From contig JAFEDT010000006.1 in assembly GCA_018241445.1 (NCBI GenBank), forward strand, positions 62,001-126,000: a DNA stretch of 64,000 bases, read 5' to 3'. Numbering within the stretch: position 1 is the stretch's first letter; every line of letters begins with the position of its first letter. The translations under genes were made by a program, and so were the position numbers. This document shows, in pieces, positions 48,886 through 57,426 of the stretch. The stretch is from Pseudomonadota bacterium (lineage in GTDB: Bacteria > Pseudomonadota > Gammaproteobacteria > Steroidobacterales > Steroidobacteraceae). The notes beneath the pieces are model-generated. The model ran no database searches. It saw only the letters and a program-made list of their open reading frames with translations, and had not been told where the DNA came from.

Positions 48886-49332
48886 TCAGGCCTGTGACGG
48901 CTTCCAGTTGGCGGAAGGCATGGTGTTGATCATCCACGGAATGCCGAACTTGTCCACCAGCGAACCGAATCCAGGTGACCAGAAGGTCTCGGCGAAGGGC
49001 ATGACCGCCCTGCCGCCCGCGGACAGCTGGTCGAACCAGCGTCGCGCCTCGGCAATTTCCGGGGTATGAATTGTGACGTCGAAGCCGTTCTTGGGCTTGG
49101 CGATGTTGGCCGCCCACTCGACGTCCATGTCGGCCCCCATCAGCGCCTGGTCGCCGACTTCCATCCAGCAGTGCAGCAGCCAGTTCTTGTACTTCTCATC
49201 CGTGACCGGCATGCCCGGCGGCGCCGAACTGTAGGGGAAGGATGCGGTGATCTTGCCACCCAGGACGCGGGCATAGAACTCGAAGGCCTCGCGGCACTGG
49301 CCCTGGAAGCTCAGGCTGGTCACGATTTTCAT
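48886..49332 (-). CDS. VOC (glyoxalase/PhnB-like) protein
   Basis: 148 residues with two beta-alpha-beta units of the vicinal oxygen chelate fold: LSFQGQCREAFEFYARVLGG at the start and FWSPGFGSLVDKFGIPWMIN at the end. This is the PhnB-like group, often of unknown substrate. A DNA-distortion or resistance role is possible but not shown. It is divergent from a MarR regulator (81-bp gap) with a palindromic operator between, and is followed by the MFS gene. Confidence 0.87.
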   Translation of the reverse strand: MKIVTSLSFQGQCREAFEFYARVLGGKITASFPYSSAPPGMPVTDEKYKNWLLHCWMEVGDQALMGADMDVEWAANIAKPKNGFDVTIHTPEIAEARRWFDQLSAGGRAVMPFAETFWSPGFGSLVDKFGIPWMINTMPSANWKPSQA

Positions 49333-49352
49333 CGTCGTCTCCTTGCGTTGAA

Positions 49353-49382
49353 TTGACGTCTCAATATATATGTTGATATAAA
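49353..49382 (+). promoter_or_regulatory. Promoter with embedded palindromic operator for the MarR gene
   Basis: TTGACG (49353-49358) and TATAAA (49377-49382) are spaced 18 bp. Within the spacer the 16-bp palindrome TCAATATATATGTTGA (49361-49376) matches its own complement at 14 of 16 positions. Its position between the VOC start and the MarR start suggests that the MarR protein controls both directions. Confidence 0.6.
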
Positions 49383-49413
49383 CCTATTGACCCGATGGAA
49401 GTCAACCCTGCGC

Positions 49414-49896
49414 ATGCGCCCGACCGCTGAACCGAGTTTCGCCACCACGCTGCGGGTGCGTGACAGCTGCCTGTGCCTGCACGCGCAGCGGGCCGCGCGC
49501 GCGCTGGCGCGGCGATTCGATATCGCGCTGCAGCCCGCCGGCATCACCAGCGGACAGTTTTCCCTGCTGATGTCGCTCAACCGGCCGCAGCCGCCAAACC
49601 TGGGCAGCGTGGCGGCACTGCTGGCGATGGACCGCACGACGCTGACGGCCAATCTCAAGCCGCTGCAGCGTCGCGGCCTCGTGGCCATGGCGGCCGACCC
49701 GGCGGATGGGCGTGCGCGGCTGCTGCGCCTGACGCGCTCCGGCCAGGCGGCCCTGGGGCGGGCGGTGCCGATCTGGGTGAAACTGCACGCGCAGATCGAG
49801 GGGAGTTTGCCGGACGCACAGCGCCTGCGTGGCGAGCTGAACCTGCTCGCACGGCCTGACAGCCCGGAGGGTGAGGGATATTCCGCTACTGGCTAG
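49414..49896 (+). CDS. MarR-family transcriptional regulator
   Basis: 160 residues from MRPTAEPSFATTLRVRDSC (a TTG 27 bp upstream is a weaker option). Winged-helix features: GITSGQFSLLMSL, SVAALLAMDRTTLTANLKPLQ split at the recognition helix, and ADPADGRARLLRLTRSG for the wing. Two N-terminal Cys (DSCLCLHAQRAARAL) could make it redox-sensitive, as in some DUF24/OhrR-like MarR proteins; this is speculative. It is divergent from the VOC-MFS pair, the likely targets. Confidence 0.87.
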   Translation: MRPTAEPSFATTLRVRDSCLCLHAQRAARALARRFDIALQPAGITSGQFSLLMSLNRPQPPNLGSVAALLAMDRTTLTANLKPLQRRGLVAMAADPADGRARLLRLTRSGQAALGRAVPIWVKLHAQIEGSLPDAQRLRGELNLLARPDSPEGEGYSATG

Positions 49897-49966
49897 CGGC
49901 GGCCGGCTGCCAGGGCCGTATGACGCCCTGCCCGCTGAGTTCACGCCGGGGCTGTTGAAATCAGAT

Positions 49967-49984
49967 TATATAGCGTGCTATATA
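49967..49984. promoter_or_regulatory. Palindromic operator TATATAGC-GT-GCTATATA before the MarR-GNAT gene
   Basis: Perfect 8-bp arms lie 39 bp upstream of the chosen ATG in a locally AT-rich island. A promoter-like TTGAAA (49955-49960) and TATATA (49979-49984), spaced 18 bp, overlaps it. Autorepression by the downstream MarR-domain protein is the simplest reading. Confidence 0.6.
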
Positions 49985-50023
49985 TACTGCTATGAGAACT
50001 CCCAACCCGGACTGGCGACGCAG

Positions 50024-50974
50024 ATGACCACTGACACCCTTTCAGATCTTGGCGTGCTGTTCCTGGGGAGTCGCATGAAGCGTTTGGGCGATCGCCTCCA
50101 GACGGAAGCCGCGGCGATCCTTCAGGCGATAGACCTGCCGATTCAACCAGCCCAGCAGCCGTTACTCGCCGTACTGGACCGCGAAGGTGCGCTGACAGTC
50201 GGCGCGATCGCGCAGCACCTGCGCATGAGCCAGCCTACCGCGACGCGCGCGCTCCAGGCGCTACATGAGCAAGGCCTCGTCGAGGTGAGCAAGGAGGGGC
50301 GCGACCAACGCCACAAACGCCTGTCTCTGTCGTCGGCCGGCCGGGATCTGATAAGCCGCCTGCAACGGGACCTCTGGCCGCGGGTCGAGACCGCTGCGAT
50401 CGAGCTTTGTGGTGGCCGTCACCATGAACTCATGGCGGCGATCGCAGCCGTTGAGGCCGAACTGGATCGCCGTTCGCTCGCGGACAGGGTTCTCGCGCCT
50501 GCCGTCACTCTGCGCGACTTCGATGACGACCTGGCGGAGTCGTTCTACCGGATCAACGCCGAGTGGATCCAGGAGATGTTTGCACTGGAGAGCAACGACA
50601 TCGACCTGTTGTCCAACCCGAGGGAGCGCATCATCGACAAGGGCGGCGCTATTCTCTTTGCGGCAACCCGCGACCTCGGTGTGGTGGGCACCTGCGCGAT
50701 CATCAAGGCGCAGGACGGGTGGTACGAGCTGACGAAAATGGCCGTTTCGAAGTCGGCCCGCGGACGCAAGATCGGAGAGGTTCTGCTTCAGCAGACGCTA
50801 CAGAGGGCGCGGGTGATGGGCGCGGCCGGACAGCTCTATCTGCTCACCAACACGAAGTGCGCCGCGGCTATCCACCTGTACGAGAAGTTTGGTTTCAGGC
50901 ACGACACTGAAGTGATGCGTCGCTTCGGCGCCCGGTACGAACGCTGCGATGTCGCGATGAGGTACGCCGCGTAG
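50024..50974 (+). CDS. MarR-GNAT fusion: winged-helix regulator with acetyltransferase domain
   Basis: 316 residues from MTTDTLSDLGVLFLG. The N-terminal MarR domain (about 1-150) has AIAQHLRMSQPTATRALQALH split at the recognition helix and KEGRDQRHKRLSLS for the wing. The C-terminal GNAT domain (about 165-315) has the acetyl-CoA loop SARGRKIGEVLL and the terminal YEKFGF motif. Such fusions are common, and their small-molecule or protein substrate is usually unknown. The sequence is visibly less GC-rich than its neighbours, consistent with acquisition. The stop codon abuts the first tRNA-Ser-like repeat at 50978. Confidence 0.88.
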   Translation: MTTDTLSDLGVLFLGSRMKRLGDRLQTEAAAILQAIDLPIQPAQQPLLAVLDREGALTVGAIAQHLRMSQPTATRALQALHEQGLVEVSKEGRDQRHKRLSLSSAGRDLISRLQRDLWPRVETAAIELCGGRHHELMAAIAAVEAELDRRSLADRVLAPAVTLRDFDDDLAESFYRINAEWIQEMFALESNDIDLLSNPRERIIDKGGAILFAATRDLGVVGTCAIIKAQDGWYELTKMAVSKSARGRKIGEVLLQQTLQRARVMGAAGQLYLLTNTKCAAAIHLYEKFGFRHDTEVMRRFGARYERCDVAMRYAA

Positions 50975-50977
50975 CGA

Positions 50978-51013
50978 TTTTTGTCGCAAATCAATGGCGG
51001 GGCGAAGTGTGGG
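50978..51013. repeat. Degenerate copy of the tRNA-Ser 3'-end repeat
   Basis: The sequence tttttgtcgcaaatcaatgg and the following cgg resemble tttatcgcaaataatggcgg of the other copies with small insertions. It begins 3 bp after the MarR-GNAT stop, about 195 bp before the next copy. Confidence 0.5.
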
Positions 51014-51027
51014 TGCCTTGCGCGGAG

Positions 51028-51047
51028 GTGTGTAACGATATACACAC
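51028..51047. promoter_or_regulatory. Second GTGTGTA-N6-TACACAC palindrome
   Basis: Perfect 7-bp arms with spacer ACGATA, identical in arms and spacing to the site at 8721-8740. No gene starts close by on either strand; the nearest downstream genes are tRNA-Ser and mltF. It lies between two tRNA-Ser-derived repeats. Confidence 0.5.
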
Positions 51048-51172
51048 TTCGTGCAGAAGTACGGAAACACTGCGGGGCGGGCAAGCGCACCGGCAGGAAC
51101 CCCTGCACCCCGCAGTGGGTTCGAATCCCCCGAAGGGTCAGGCATGGAACCGCGTGGCCCGCGCTGCAAGCA

Positions 51173-51205
51173 TTTATCGCAAATAATGGCGGAGAGGGTG
51201 GGATT
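51173..51205. repeat. Perfect 33-bp direct copy of the tRNA-Ser 3' end and flank (att-like)
   Basis: Identical to 51372-51404, which contains the last 19 nt of the tRNA-Ser gene including encoded CCA plus 14 bp of flank. The two copies are 199 bp apart in the same orientation. Duplicated tRNA 3' ends are the usual trace of integrase-mediated insertion, but no integrase is present between them. Confidence 0.8.
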
Positions 51206-51309
51206 GCTCGGCGCCTCGCGGCGCCTCGGCCCTTCGGGCCCGCCGTTCGCTTCGCTCCGGCGTCCTCGCCGCCGCTGACGCGGCGGCTCGTCGAACCCCA
51301 TCGTCTATT

Positions 51310-51328
51310 GGCACGTGGGTTCGAATCC
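51310..51328. repeat. Inverted copy of the tRNA-Ser T-arm
   Basis: GGCACGTGGGTTCGAATCC here is a perfect 19-bp inverted repeat of 51400-51418 inside the tRNA-Ser gene. It is flanked by CTATTGG and CCAATATAG, which pair with each other. Confidence 0.75.
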
Positions 51329-51385
51329 AATATAGGGTCACGCGATGGATCGCGTAGCCTGCATGACAAGCTTTATCGCAAATAA

Positions 51386-51478
51386 TGGCGGAGAGGGTGG
51401 GATTCGAACCCACGTGCCGGAATTACCCGACCATCCGATTTCGAGTCGGCGCCGTTATGACCGCTTCGGTACCTCTCC
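51386..51478 (-). tRNA. tRNA-Ser(CGA)
   Basis: 93 nt on the minus strand with encoded CCA. The acceptor stem GGAGAGG/CCTCTCC is perfect, with discriminator G. The anticodon loop CTCGAAA has anticodon CGA. A long variable arm (class II tRNA) and T-arm GTGGGTTCGAATCCCAC are present. The anticodon stem ends in a G-A mismatch. It decodes UCG. Parts of its 3' half are repeated downstream. Confidence 0.95.
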
Positions 51479-51545
51479 GGCTCCGATACGTGCAGACTGG
51501 CTGCTGCTGTTATTCTAAACGAAAGCCCGCGCTGTGAGGGAACCG

Positions 51546-53069
51546 GTGCGCAGAATTGCTCTCATTGCCGCAGGGATCGCGCTGCTGGTCGCCGCTTGCG
51601 GCGGCTGGAAACGCTCGCCCGCACTGCCGCAGATCCGGGCCCGCGGCGAGCTGCGGGTGGTGACGCTCAATCTGCCCACCTGCTACTACCTGGGCGCGCA
51701 CGGTACCGCCGGCCTGGAATACGCGCTGGCGAGCGGTTACGCCGCCCGCCTGCGCGTGAGACTCACCATGTATCCGGTCGCGGACGAGCACGCCATGCAG
51801 CGGGAACTGGCGGCCGGGCGCGCCGACGTTGCCGCCTGTTCCCTGACCAGCAGCCGTGAATGGAACGCCGCGGGCGAAGCAGCGCGCCCCTATGCGAGCA
51901 TCCCGCAACTGGTCGTCTACCAGCGCGGCAAGAACCGGCCGCGCGACACGCTGCAACTGGAGCATGCCCGCCTCGCGGTACGCGCCGGCAGCCCGCAGGA
52001 GGCCATCCTGCAGAAACTGAAGCGCACGGTCGCACCCACCCTGCACTGGCAGCAGACCGCGCCCAGCTCCGCCGATCCCGTCGACGACGTCGACAACGCA
52101 GAAGCGCAGTACGCAATCACCGACGCGCGCGAATTCTCCTTTTCGCACCACCTTTATCCGGACGTTCAGGTCGGATTCGCCCTGCCACAGGAACGGCCGG
52201 TGCAGTGGATCGTGCGCAAGGGCACGTCGGATCTGGTCGCGGACGTGAACGCCTATTTCCACGACCTGGCCGCCTCTGGTCGACTGGCGCAACTGATGGC
52301 TGACACCTCGGGCGATACCCGCGCCTTCGCCTACGAGGAATCGCGCGAATTCCAGCAGAACCTCAACGACCGGCTGCCGCGCTACCGCGGCTGGTTCGAG
52401 CAGGCGGGTGAACGGGTGGGTGTGGACTGGCGTCTGCTGGCAGCCATCGGCTACCAGGAATCCAAGTGGAATCCGCAAGCCGTCTCACCCGACGGCGCGC
52501 AGGGCGTGATGATGCTGACGGCTGATACGGCGGCGGCCATGGGCATCAAGGACCGCGCCGACCCGCAGCAGAGTATCGCAGCCGGTGCGCGCTACTTCGC
52601 GCAGGTCCACGACATGATCCCGGAACGGATCCCCGAACCGGATCGCACCTGGCTGACGCTCGCCGCCTATAACGCCGGCTTCGGGCACCTCGAGGATGCG
52701 CGGGTGATCACGCAGTCCCAGGGCAAGAACCCGGACGCGTGGGCAGATGTACGCGAACGCCTGCCGCTGCTGGCCCAGGAGCGCTGGTACGGTCACGCCA
52801 GGCGCGGCTACGCACGCGGGTGGGAACCGGTGCAGTTCGTAGACCGCATCCAGCGTTACCTGAAACTGCTGGAGTGGCAGCCAGGCGAGGGCGCCCATCC
52901 CGCCGGCAACCCGTCGGTCGCGGCAAACGCAGCCACGGGTGCCAATGCCCTGCCCGCGAGCACGCCACCCGCGGCCGTGAAGCTCAGCGCCGCTGTCGGA
53001 AAAACTCCTGCAGCAGCGCCGCGCAATCCTCCATCAGAACTCCGCCAAACACATCCACCCGGTGGTTGA
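51546..53069 (+). CDS. mltF: Membrane-bound lytic murein transglycosylase F
   Basis: 507 residues from a GTG preceded by AGGGA. A lipoprotein signal (LLVAAC, lipid-bearing Cys18) is followed by a periplasmic solute-binding-like domain (about 30-265), then the lytic transglycosylase domain with catalytic Glu in IGYQESKWNPQAVS, GAQGVMMLT and YNAGFGHLED. It cleaves peptidoglycan between MurNAc and GlcNAc and is regulated by the N-terminal domain. The Ala/Pro-rich tail after about residue 450 extends 86 bp across the 3' end of the convergent tadA. A longer GTG start exists 12 bp upstream. Confidence 0.94.
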   Translation: MRRIALIAAGIALLVAACGGWKRSPALPQIRARGELRVVTLNLPTCYYLGAHGTAGLEYALASGYAARLRVRLTMYPVADEHAMQRELAAGRADVAACSLTSSREWNAAGEAARPYASIPQLVVYQRGKNRPRDTLQLEHARLAVRAGSPQEAILQKLKRTVAPTLHWQQTAPSSADPVDDVDNAEAQYAITDAREFSFSHHLYPDVQVGFALPQERPVQWIVRKGTSDLVADVNAYFHDLAASGRLAQLMADTSGDTRAFAYEESREFQQNLNDRLPRYRGWFEQAGERVGVDWRLLAAIGYQESKWNPQAVSPDGAQGVMMLTADTAAAMGIKDRADPQQSIAAGARYFAQVHDMIPERIPEPDRTWLTLAAYNAGFGHLEDARVITQSQGKNPDAWADVRERLPLLAQERWYGHARRGYARGWEPVQFVDRIQRYLKLLEWQPGEGAHPAGNPSVAANAATGANALPASTPPAAVKLSAAVGKTPAAAPRNPPSELRQTHPPGG

Positions 53070-53451
53070 GCCCGGGCAGGGCGAAGACGTTGGCAATGCT
53101 GCCAGCGCCGCCGGCACGCGGATCCCAGGCGCCAAAGACCACACGCCGCACACGTGCGTGCACGATCGCCGCCGCGCACATGACGCACGGCTCCAGTGTC
53201 ACGTACAGCGTGCTGCCCGTCAGGCGGTAACTGTTGAGTGCGCGCCCCGCGGCGCGCAAGACCTGGACTTCCGCGTGAGCCGTGGGATCGTGGCTGGAAA
53301 TCGGTGCATTCGCACCGACTGCGAGCAGTACGTCTTCGCGGACCAGCACAGCCCCCACCGGCACTTCGCCCGCGGCCGCGGCGGTACGCGCCTGCTCCAG
53401 GGCAAGGCGCATGAAGCGCGCATCGGCGCCCTCCTCAACCTGGGCCGCCAT
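52984..53451 (-). CDS. tadA: tRNA-specific adenosine deaminase TadA
   Basis: 155 residues from [18 protein letters not shown]. The zinc deaminase motifs are TAHAEVQVL (catalytic Glu) and [14 protein letters not shown]. It converts A34 to inosine in tRNA-Arg(ACG). A longer in-frame Arg-rich N-terminus overlaps the peptidase gene and is not conserved. The M23 peptidase stop overlaps its start by 17 bp. In E. coli tadA is next to mltF, as here. Confidence 0.94.
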   Translation of the reverse strand: MAAQVEEGADARFMRLALEQARTAAAAGEVPVGAVLVREDVLLAVGANAPISSHDPTAHAEVQVLRAAGRALNSYRLTGSTLYVTLEPCVMCAAAIVHARVRRVVFGAWDPRAGGAGSIANVFALPGLNHRVDVFGGVLMEDCAALLQEFFRQRR

Positions 53452-54397
53452 GCGTTCCGGATGCGTTATCGGCGGGCGGAGCAGGCGCCGTCGCCGCGGG
53501 CGCAGCCGCGGGCAGGAACAGGGCCGGATCGACAAAGCTGGCATTCAGCGCCACCCCGAAGTGCAGGTGCGGCCCGGTGGCGCGCCCGGTAGCGCCAACA
53601 CGGCCCAGGACCGCCCCTGCAGGGACCTGCTCGCCGATGTGCACGCCGATGGCGGACAGGTGGCAGTACATGGTCACCAGGCCGCGGCCGTGATCGACGA
53701 TCACCGTGTTGCCATTGAAGAAGTACTTGCCGGTGTCGACCACGCGGCCCGCAGCGGCGGCCAGCACCGTGGTTCCGGCGGGCGCTGCGATGTCCATGCC
53801 GGTGTGCGGATTGCGCGCTTCGTTGTTGAACACCCGTCGCAGGCCGTAAGAGCTGGAACGGACACCGGGCACCGGGGGTTGCAACTGCAGGGTCGTTGGC
53901 AACGCCTCGGAAAAGGTGGCGACCGCCTTCCTGATGCGCGGTTGTTCGCGCCGGACGCGCGCCAGGTCCGCAGCCGACAGGTCGACCTGGCGTGGCGCGA
54001 CGGTCAGGCGCTGCACTGTGTACTGCTTGTCGTGCACGTCGAAACCGAGCGTGCTGCCGTCGCGCATTCGTACCGCGGCCGGCCCCGGCGTCTGGGACAA
54101 GGGGATTCCAACCACGGCCAGCCACGCACCAGCGCGCGGCAGGACCATGACCGGCCGACCTTCGAACGACACCCGGGGTGCCTGCGGCGCGGCGGGCAGT
54201 GTCAACAACGCCACGCCGCCCGGCGCGCGTTCCTCGGCCGGCAACTGCAGCAGCTGCGCTGTGTCAGCCCCCTGCGCCACCGCGGCACATGGCAGCGCCG
54301 CAGCCGCAGCCGCCGCCGCAACAAGCGCGCCAGCCAGTAACCCGGCGGGCACGTGTCGTCGCCGCGGCCCGCGGATTCCCAACACCGGCGGGCTCAA
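53435..54397 (-). CDS. M23 (LytM) family periplasmic metallopeptidase
   Basis: 320 residues. A signal peptide (hydrophobic Ala-rich segment, about 18-42) is followed by a beta-rich N-terminal domain (about 50-170) and a C-terminal M23 domain. The zinc ligands are in [11 protein letters not shown] (His, Asp) and GPHLHFGVA (HxH). All are present, so it should be an active glycyl/D-Ala endopeptidase on peptidoglycan. A Pro/Ala tail closes it. The start overlaps the xseA stop (ATGA) and the stop overlaps tadA. Confidence 0.9.
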   Translation of the reverse strand: MSPPVLGIRGPRRRHVPAGLLAGALVAAAAAAAALPCAAVAQGADTAQLLQLPAEERAPGGVALLTLPAAPQAPRVSFEGRPVMVLPRAGAWLAVVGIPLSQTPGPAAVRMRDGSTLGFDVHDKQYTVQRLTVAPRQVDLSAADLARVRREQPRIRKAVATFSEALPTTLQLQPPVPGVRSSSYGLRRVFNNEARNPHTGMDIAAPAGTTVLAAAAGRVVDTGKYFFNGNTVIVDHGRGLVTMYCHLSAIGVHIGEQVPAGAVLGRVGATGRATGPHLHFGVALNASFVDPALFLPAAAPAATAPAPPADNASGTHGGPG

Positions 54398-55893
54398 GCT
54401 TTGCTCCCGGTGACCTGCGCAGTGAGTTCCCCGCGGGCCAGGCGCGCCGTGATTTCCGCACCGTTCGCGACCTGCCGCGCGTCACTCACCAGCGTTCCGT
54501 CGGCAGCCGTCACGATTGCAAATCCGCGCCCGAGCGTGGCCAGCGGACTTACGGTATCCAGAGCCCGCTGCGCCAACTGCAAGGCATGCGCGGCGCGTGC
54601 CATACGCGCCTGCAGCCCCCGCTCCAGGCGGGCGGCAAACACTGCGCAACGCTCATGGCGCGCGGCGATGTATTCGCGCGGGGAAGCGCGCAGCAACCGT
54701 CCCCGCAGCGCCGTGAGCGCAGTGCGATCGTGCCCGAGAGCGTTGTGCATGGCGCGCCCCAGGCGCAGGCCCGACTCGTCCAGGCGCTGCATCTGCTGTT
54801 GCAGCCGGGCCCCCGGGTGAGCCAGCCGCAGGCGCTGGCCCGTGGCATCGAGCCGCGCCGCATTGGCGCGCAGTTCAGCGCGCACCGCGGCGTGGGTGCG
54901 CTGCTGCAGCGAGGTCAGTACGGCCACCCGCATTCCCAGGGCGCCGGGCACGCCTGCCGCCAGCCGCTGACGCAGGGCGCCCAGCCGCCCCCCGTACAGG
55001 CGCAACTCCCGGCGCAGTCCAGCCGCCAGGCGCTGCGCAGTCCCCTCCAGGGCCTGCAGCCACCCCTGGGCGTCGGGCGTCACGAGTTCCGCGGCGGCCG
55101 AGGGCGTGGGCGCGCGCGCGTCGGCGACGAAATCGGCGATGGTGAAGTCGATCTCGTGTCCGACTCCGCTCACCAGCGGTACCGCGCAGGCATGGATGGC
55201 GCGCGCGACACGCTCATCGTTGAACGCCCACAGGTCCTCGATCGAGCCACCGCCGCGCGTCAGGATCAGCACGTCGCAATCGGCGCGCTGCGAGGCGCTG
55301 CGCAGCGCCGCCACCAGTCCCGGCACGGCGGCTGCGCCCTGCACCGGTGTCGGATAAATGATGACCTGTGCCGGCGGGAAGCGTCGCCGCAGGACCTGCA
55401 GGACGTCGCGCAGCGCAGCGCCGCTCGGGGACGTGAGCACGCCGATGCGGCGCGGGAAACGCGGCAGCGGCCGCTTGCGCGCCGGTGCGAACAACCCCTC
55501 GGCCGCCAGCAGCGCCTTGAGGCGTTCGAACTCGCGCTGCAACGCGCCAACACCCGCCTCCTCCAGATGCTCGACGTTGAGCTGGTAATCACCGCGCGCT
55601 TCGTAGATACCGACGCGGCCGCGTACCAGCACCCGCATGCCGGCACGGGGCGTGAAGCCGACCGCGCGGTTCTTCATGCGGAACATCGTGCAGCGCAACT
55701 GCGCCTCCCGGTCCTTGAGCGAAAAGTACCAGTGCCCGGAGGCCGGCTGGGAGAAGTTGGACAGCTCGCCCTCCACCCACAGGACCCCGAAGCCGCGCTC
55801 CAGCAGCACCCGCACCTCCCGGTTCAGCCGCGAGACGCTGTACACGTCCCGGGCGGGGGGTTCGGCGGCGAAAAGGTCCGGGTTTTGAAGCAT
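54394..55893 (-). CDS. xseA: Exodeoxyribonuclease VII large subunit
   Basis: 499 residues. An N-terminal OB-fold ([35 protein letters not shown]) is followed by the catalytic core [35 protein letters not shown] and [13 protein letters not shown], then a long coiled coil and a [10 protein letters not shown] motif. It binds the XseB subunit encoded at 15.7 kb. It is divergent from guaB (54-bp gap), an arrangement shared with E. coli. Confidence 0.96.
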   Translation of the reverse strand: MLQNPDLFAAEPPARDVYSVSRLNREVRVLLERGFGVLWVEGELSNFSQPASGHWYFSLKDREAQLRCTMFRMKNRAVGFTPRAGMRVLVRGRVGIYEARGDYQLNVEHLEEAGVGALQREFERLKALLAAEGLFAPARKRPLPRFPRRIGVLTSPSGAALRDVLQVLRRRFPPAQVIIYPTPVQGAAAVPGLVAALRSASQRADCDVLILTRGGGSIEDLWAFNDERVARAIHACAVPLVSGVGHEIDFTIADFVADARAPTPSAAAELVTPDAQGWLQALEGTAQRLAAGLRRELRLYGGRLGALRQRLAAGVPGALGMRVAVLTSLQQRTHAAVRAELRANAARLDATGQRLRLAHPGARLQQQMQRLDESGLRLGRAMHNALGHDRTALTALRGRLLRASPREYIAARHERCAVFAARLERGLQARMARAAHALQLAQRALDTVSPLATLGRGFAIVTAADGTLVSDARQVANGAEITARLARGELTAQVTGSKA

Positions 55894-55947
55894 GACAGCA
55901 CCTTAGCACGAGGTTTACCGTGCCGGTCGGGGCGCATATAATTACGC

Positions 55948-57414
55948 ATGCGCATCCTCGAAGAAGCCCTCACTTTCGACGACGTCCTGCTGGTCCCGGC
56001 CTACTCGGAGATCCTGCCGCGCGAAGTCGATCTCTCCACCCGCGTCACGCGCCATATCCGCCTCAACATCCCGCTGCTGTCGGCCGCGATGGACACCGTG
56101 ACCGAGGCGCGCCTGGCGATCACCATCGCCCAGGAAGGCGGCATCGGCATCGTCCATAAGAGCCTGCCCATCGAGGCGCAGGCCCGCGAAGTCGGCCGCG
56201 TCAAGAAGTTCGAAAGCGGCGTGATCAAGGACCCGATCACGGTCGCGCCCACCATGACGATCCGCGAGGTGCTGGAGCTGACACGCTCACGGGGAATCTC
56301 CGGCGTGCCGGTGGTCGTGGGACGCAAGGCTGTTGGAATCGTCACGCACCGCGACCTGCGCTTCGAGGACCGGCTGGACGCGGCGGTCTCCTCGGTGATG
56401 ACGCCGCAGGACCGGCTGGTGACGGTACGCGAGGACGCGCCCAAGGAAGAAGTGCTGGCGCTGCTGCACAAGCACCGCATCGAGAAGCTGCTGGTCGTCA
56501 ATGCCGCGCACGAGCTGGCTGGCATGATCACCGTGAAGGACTTCCAGAAAGCCACGGAATTCCCCCGCGCCTGCAAGGACGAAACCGGCCGGCTGCGCGT
56601 CGGCGCCGCGGTGGGCACGACGCCCGACACGCTCGATCGCGTCGCGGCACTGCACGAGGCCGGTGTCGACCTGGTGGTGGTGGACACCGCGCATGGTCAT
56701 TCCAGGGGTGTGATCGACACGGTACGGCGCGTCAAGACCCGCTGGCCGCAGCTGCAGGTGGTCGCCGGCAACATCGCCACCCCGGATGCCGCACGCGCCC
56801 TGGTGGAGGCGGGCGCCGATGCGGTCAAGGTCGGGATCGGCCCGGGCTCGATCTGCACCACGCGCATCGTGGCCGGCGTAGGGGTGCCGCAGATCTCCGC
56901 GGTCGCCAACGTCGCCGAGGCCCTGCGCGATACGGACACACCGGTGATTTCCGACGGCGGCATCCGCTTCTCCGGCGACATCGCCAAGGCGCTCGCCGCC
57001 GGCGCCCACGCCGTGATGATCGGCGGGCTGTTCGCCGGGACCGAGGAATCCCCCGGCGAAGTGGAGTTGTACCAGGGTGCTTCCTACAAGTCCTACCGCG
57101 GCATGGGGTCGCTGGGCGCCATGGGCGAGCGCCACGGCTCCGCCGACCGCTACTTCCAGGACGCCGCCAGCGAACTGGAAAAGCTGGTGCCGGAGGGCGT
57201 CGAGGGGCGCGTGCCCTACAAGGGCAGTGTCGTCACCATCCTGCACCAGCTGGCCGGCGGCCTGCGTGCCGCCATGGGATACACCGGCAGTCGCAACATC
57301 ACCGAGCTGCGCACGCGCCCGGTGTTCGTACGCATCACGACCGCGGGCATCCGCGAAAGCCACGTGCACGACGTCAGCATCACCAAGGAGGCACCCAACT
57401 ACCGGGTGTCCTGA
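55948..57414 (+). CDS. guaB: Inosine-5'-monophosphate dehydrogenase
   Basis: 488 residues. A TIM barrel with catalytic Cys in [15 protein letters not shown] is interrupted by two CBS domains (about 95-205: [31 protein letters not shown]). The mobile-flap region is around [13 protein letters not shown] and the IMP loop is DGGIRFSGD. It oxidises IMP to XMP, the rate-limiting GMP step. It is followed 12 bp later by guaA. Confidence 0.98.
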   Translation: MRILEEALTFDDVLLVPAYSEILPREVDLSTRVTRHIRLNIPLLSAAMDTVTEARLAITIAQEGGIGIVHKSLPIEAQAREVGRVKKFESGVIKDPITVAPTMTIREVLELTRSRGISGVPVVVGRKAVGIVTHRDLRFEDRLDAAVSSVMTPQDRLVTVREDAPKEEVLALLHKHRIEKLLVVNAAHELAGMITVKDFQKATEFPRACKDETGRLRVGAAVGTTPDTLDRVAALHEAGVDLVVVDTAHGHSRGVIDTVRRVKTRWPQLQVVAGNIATPDAARALVEAGADAVKVGIGPGSICTTRIVAGVGVPQISAVANVAEALRDTDTPVISDGGIRFSGDIAKALAAGAHAVMIGGLFAGTEESPGEVELYQGASYKSYRGMGSLGAMGERHGSADRYFQDAASELEKLVPEGVEGRVPYKGSVVTILHQLAGGLRAAMGYTGSRNITELRTRPVFVRITTAGIRESHVHDVSITKEAPNYRVS

Positions 57415-57426
57415 AGGCAGCAGCGG

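Larger units (their letters stand above)
50975..51385. other. Non-coding 411 bp between the MarR-GNAT gene and tRNA-Ser, made of tRNA-derived repeats
   Basis: No credible gene is present. The segment contains a degenerate and a perfect direct copy of the tRNA-Ser 3' end with flank (50978-51013; 51173-51205) and the operator-like palindrome at 51028-51047. It also holds a 10-bp-stem hairpin CACTGCGGGG/CCCCGCAGTG (51068-51117) and T-arm-like gtgggttcgaatcc on the plus strand at 51115 and 51315, exactly 200 bp apart. The GC-rich part 51206-51300 holds several short hairpins. Confidence 0.75.

Noticed and set aside
51068..51130. A second, plus-strand tRNA near the gttcgaatc boxes
   Set aside because: No acceptor or anticodon stem can be formed around the T-arm-like sequence; it is better explained as a duplicated or inverted fragment of tRNA-Ser.
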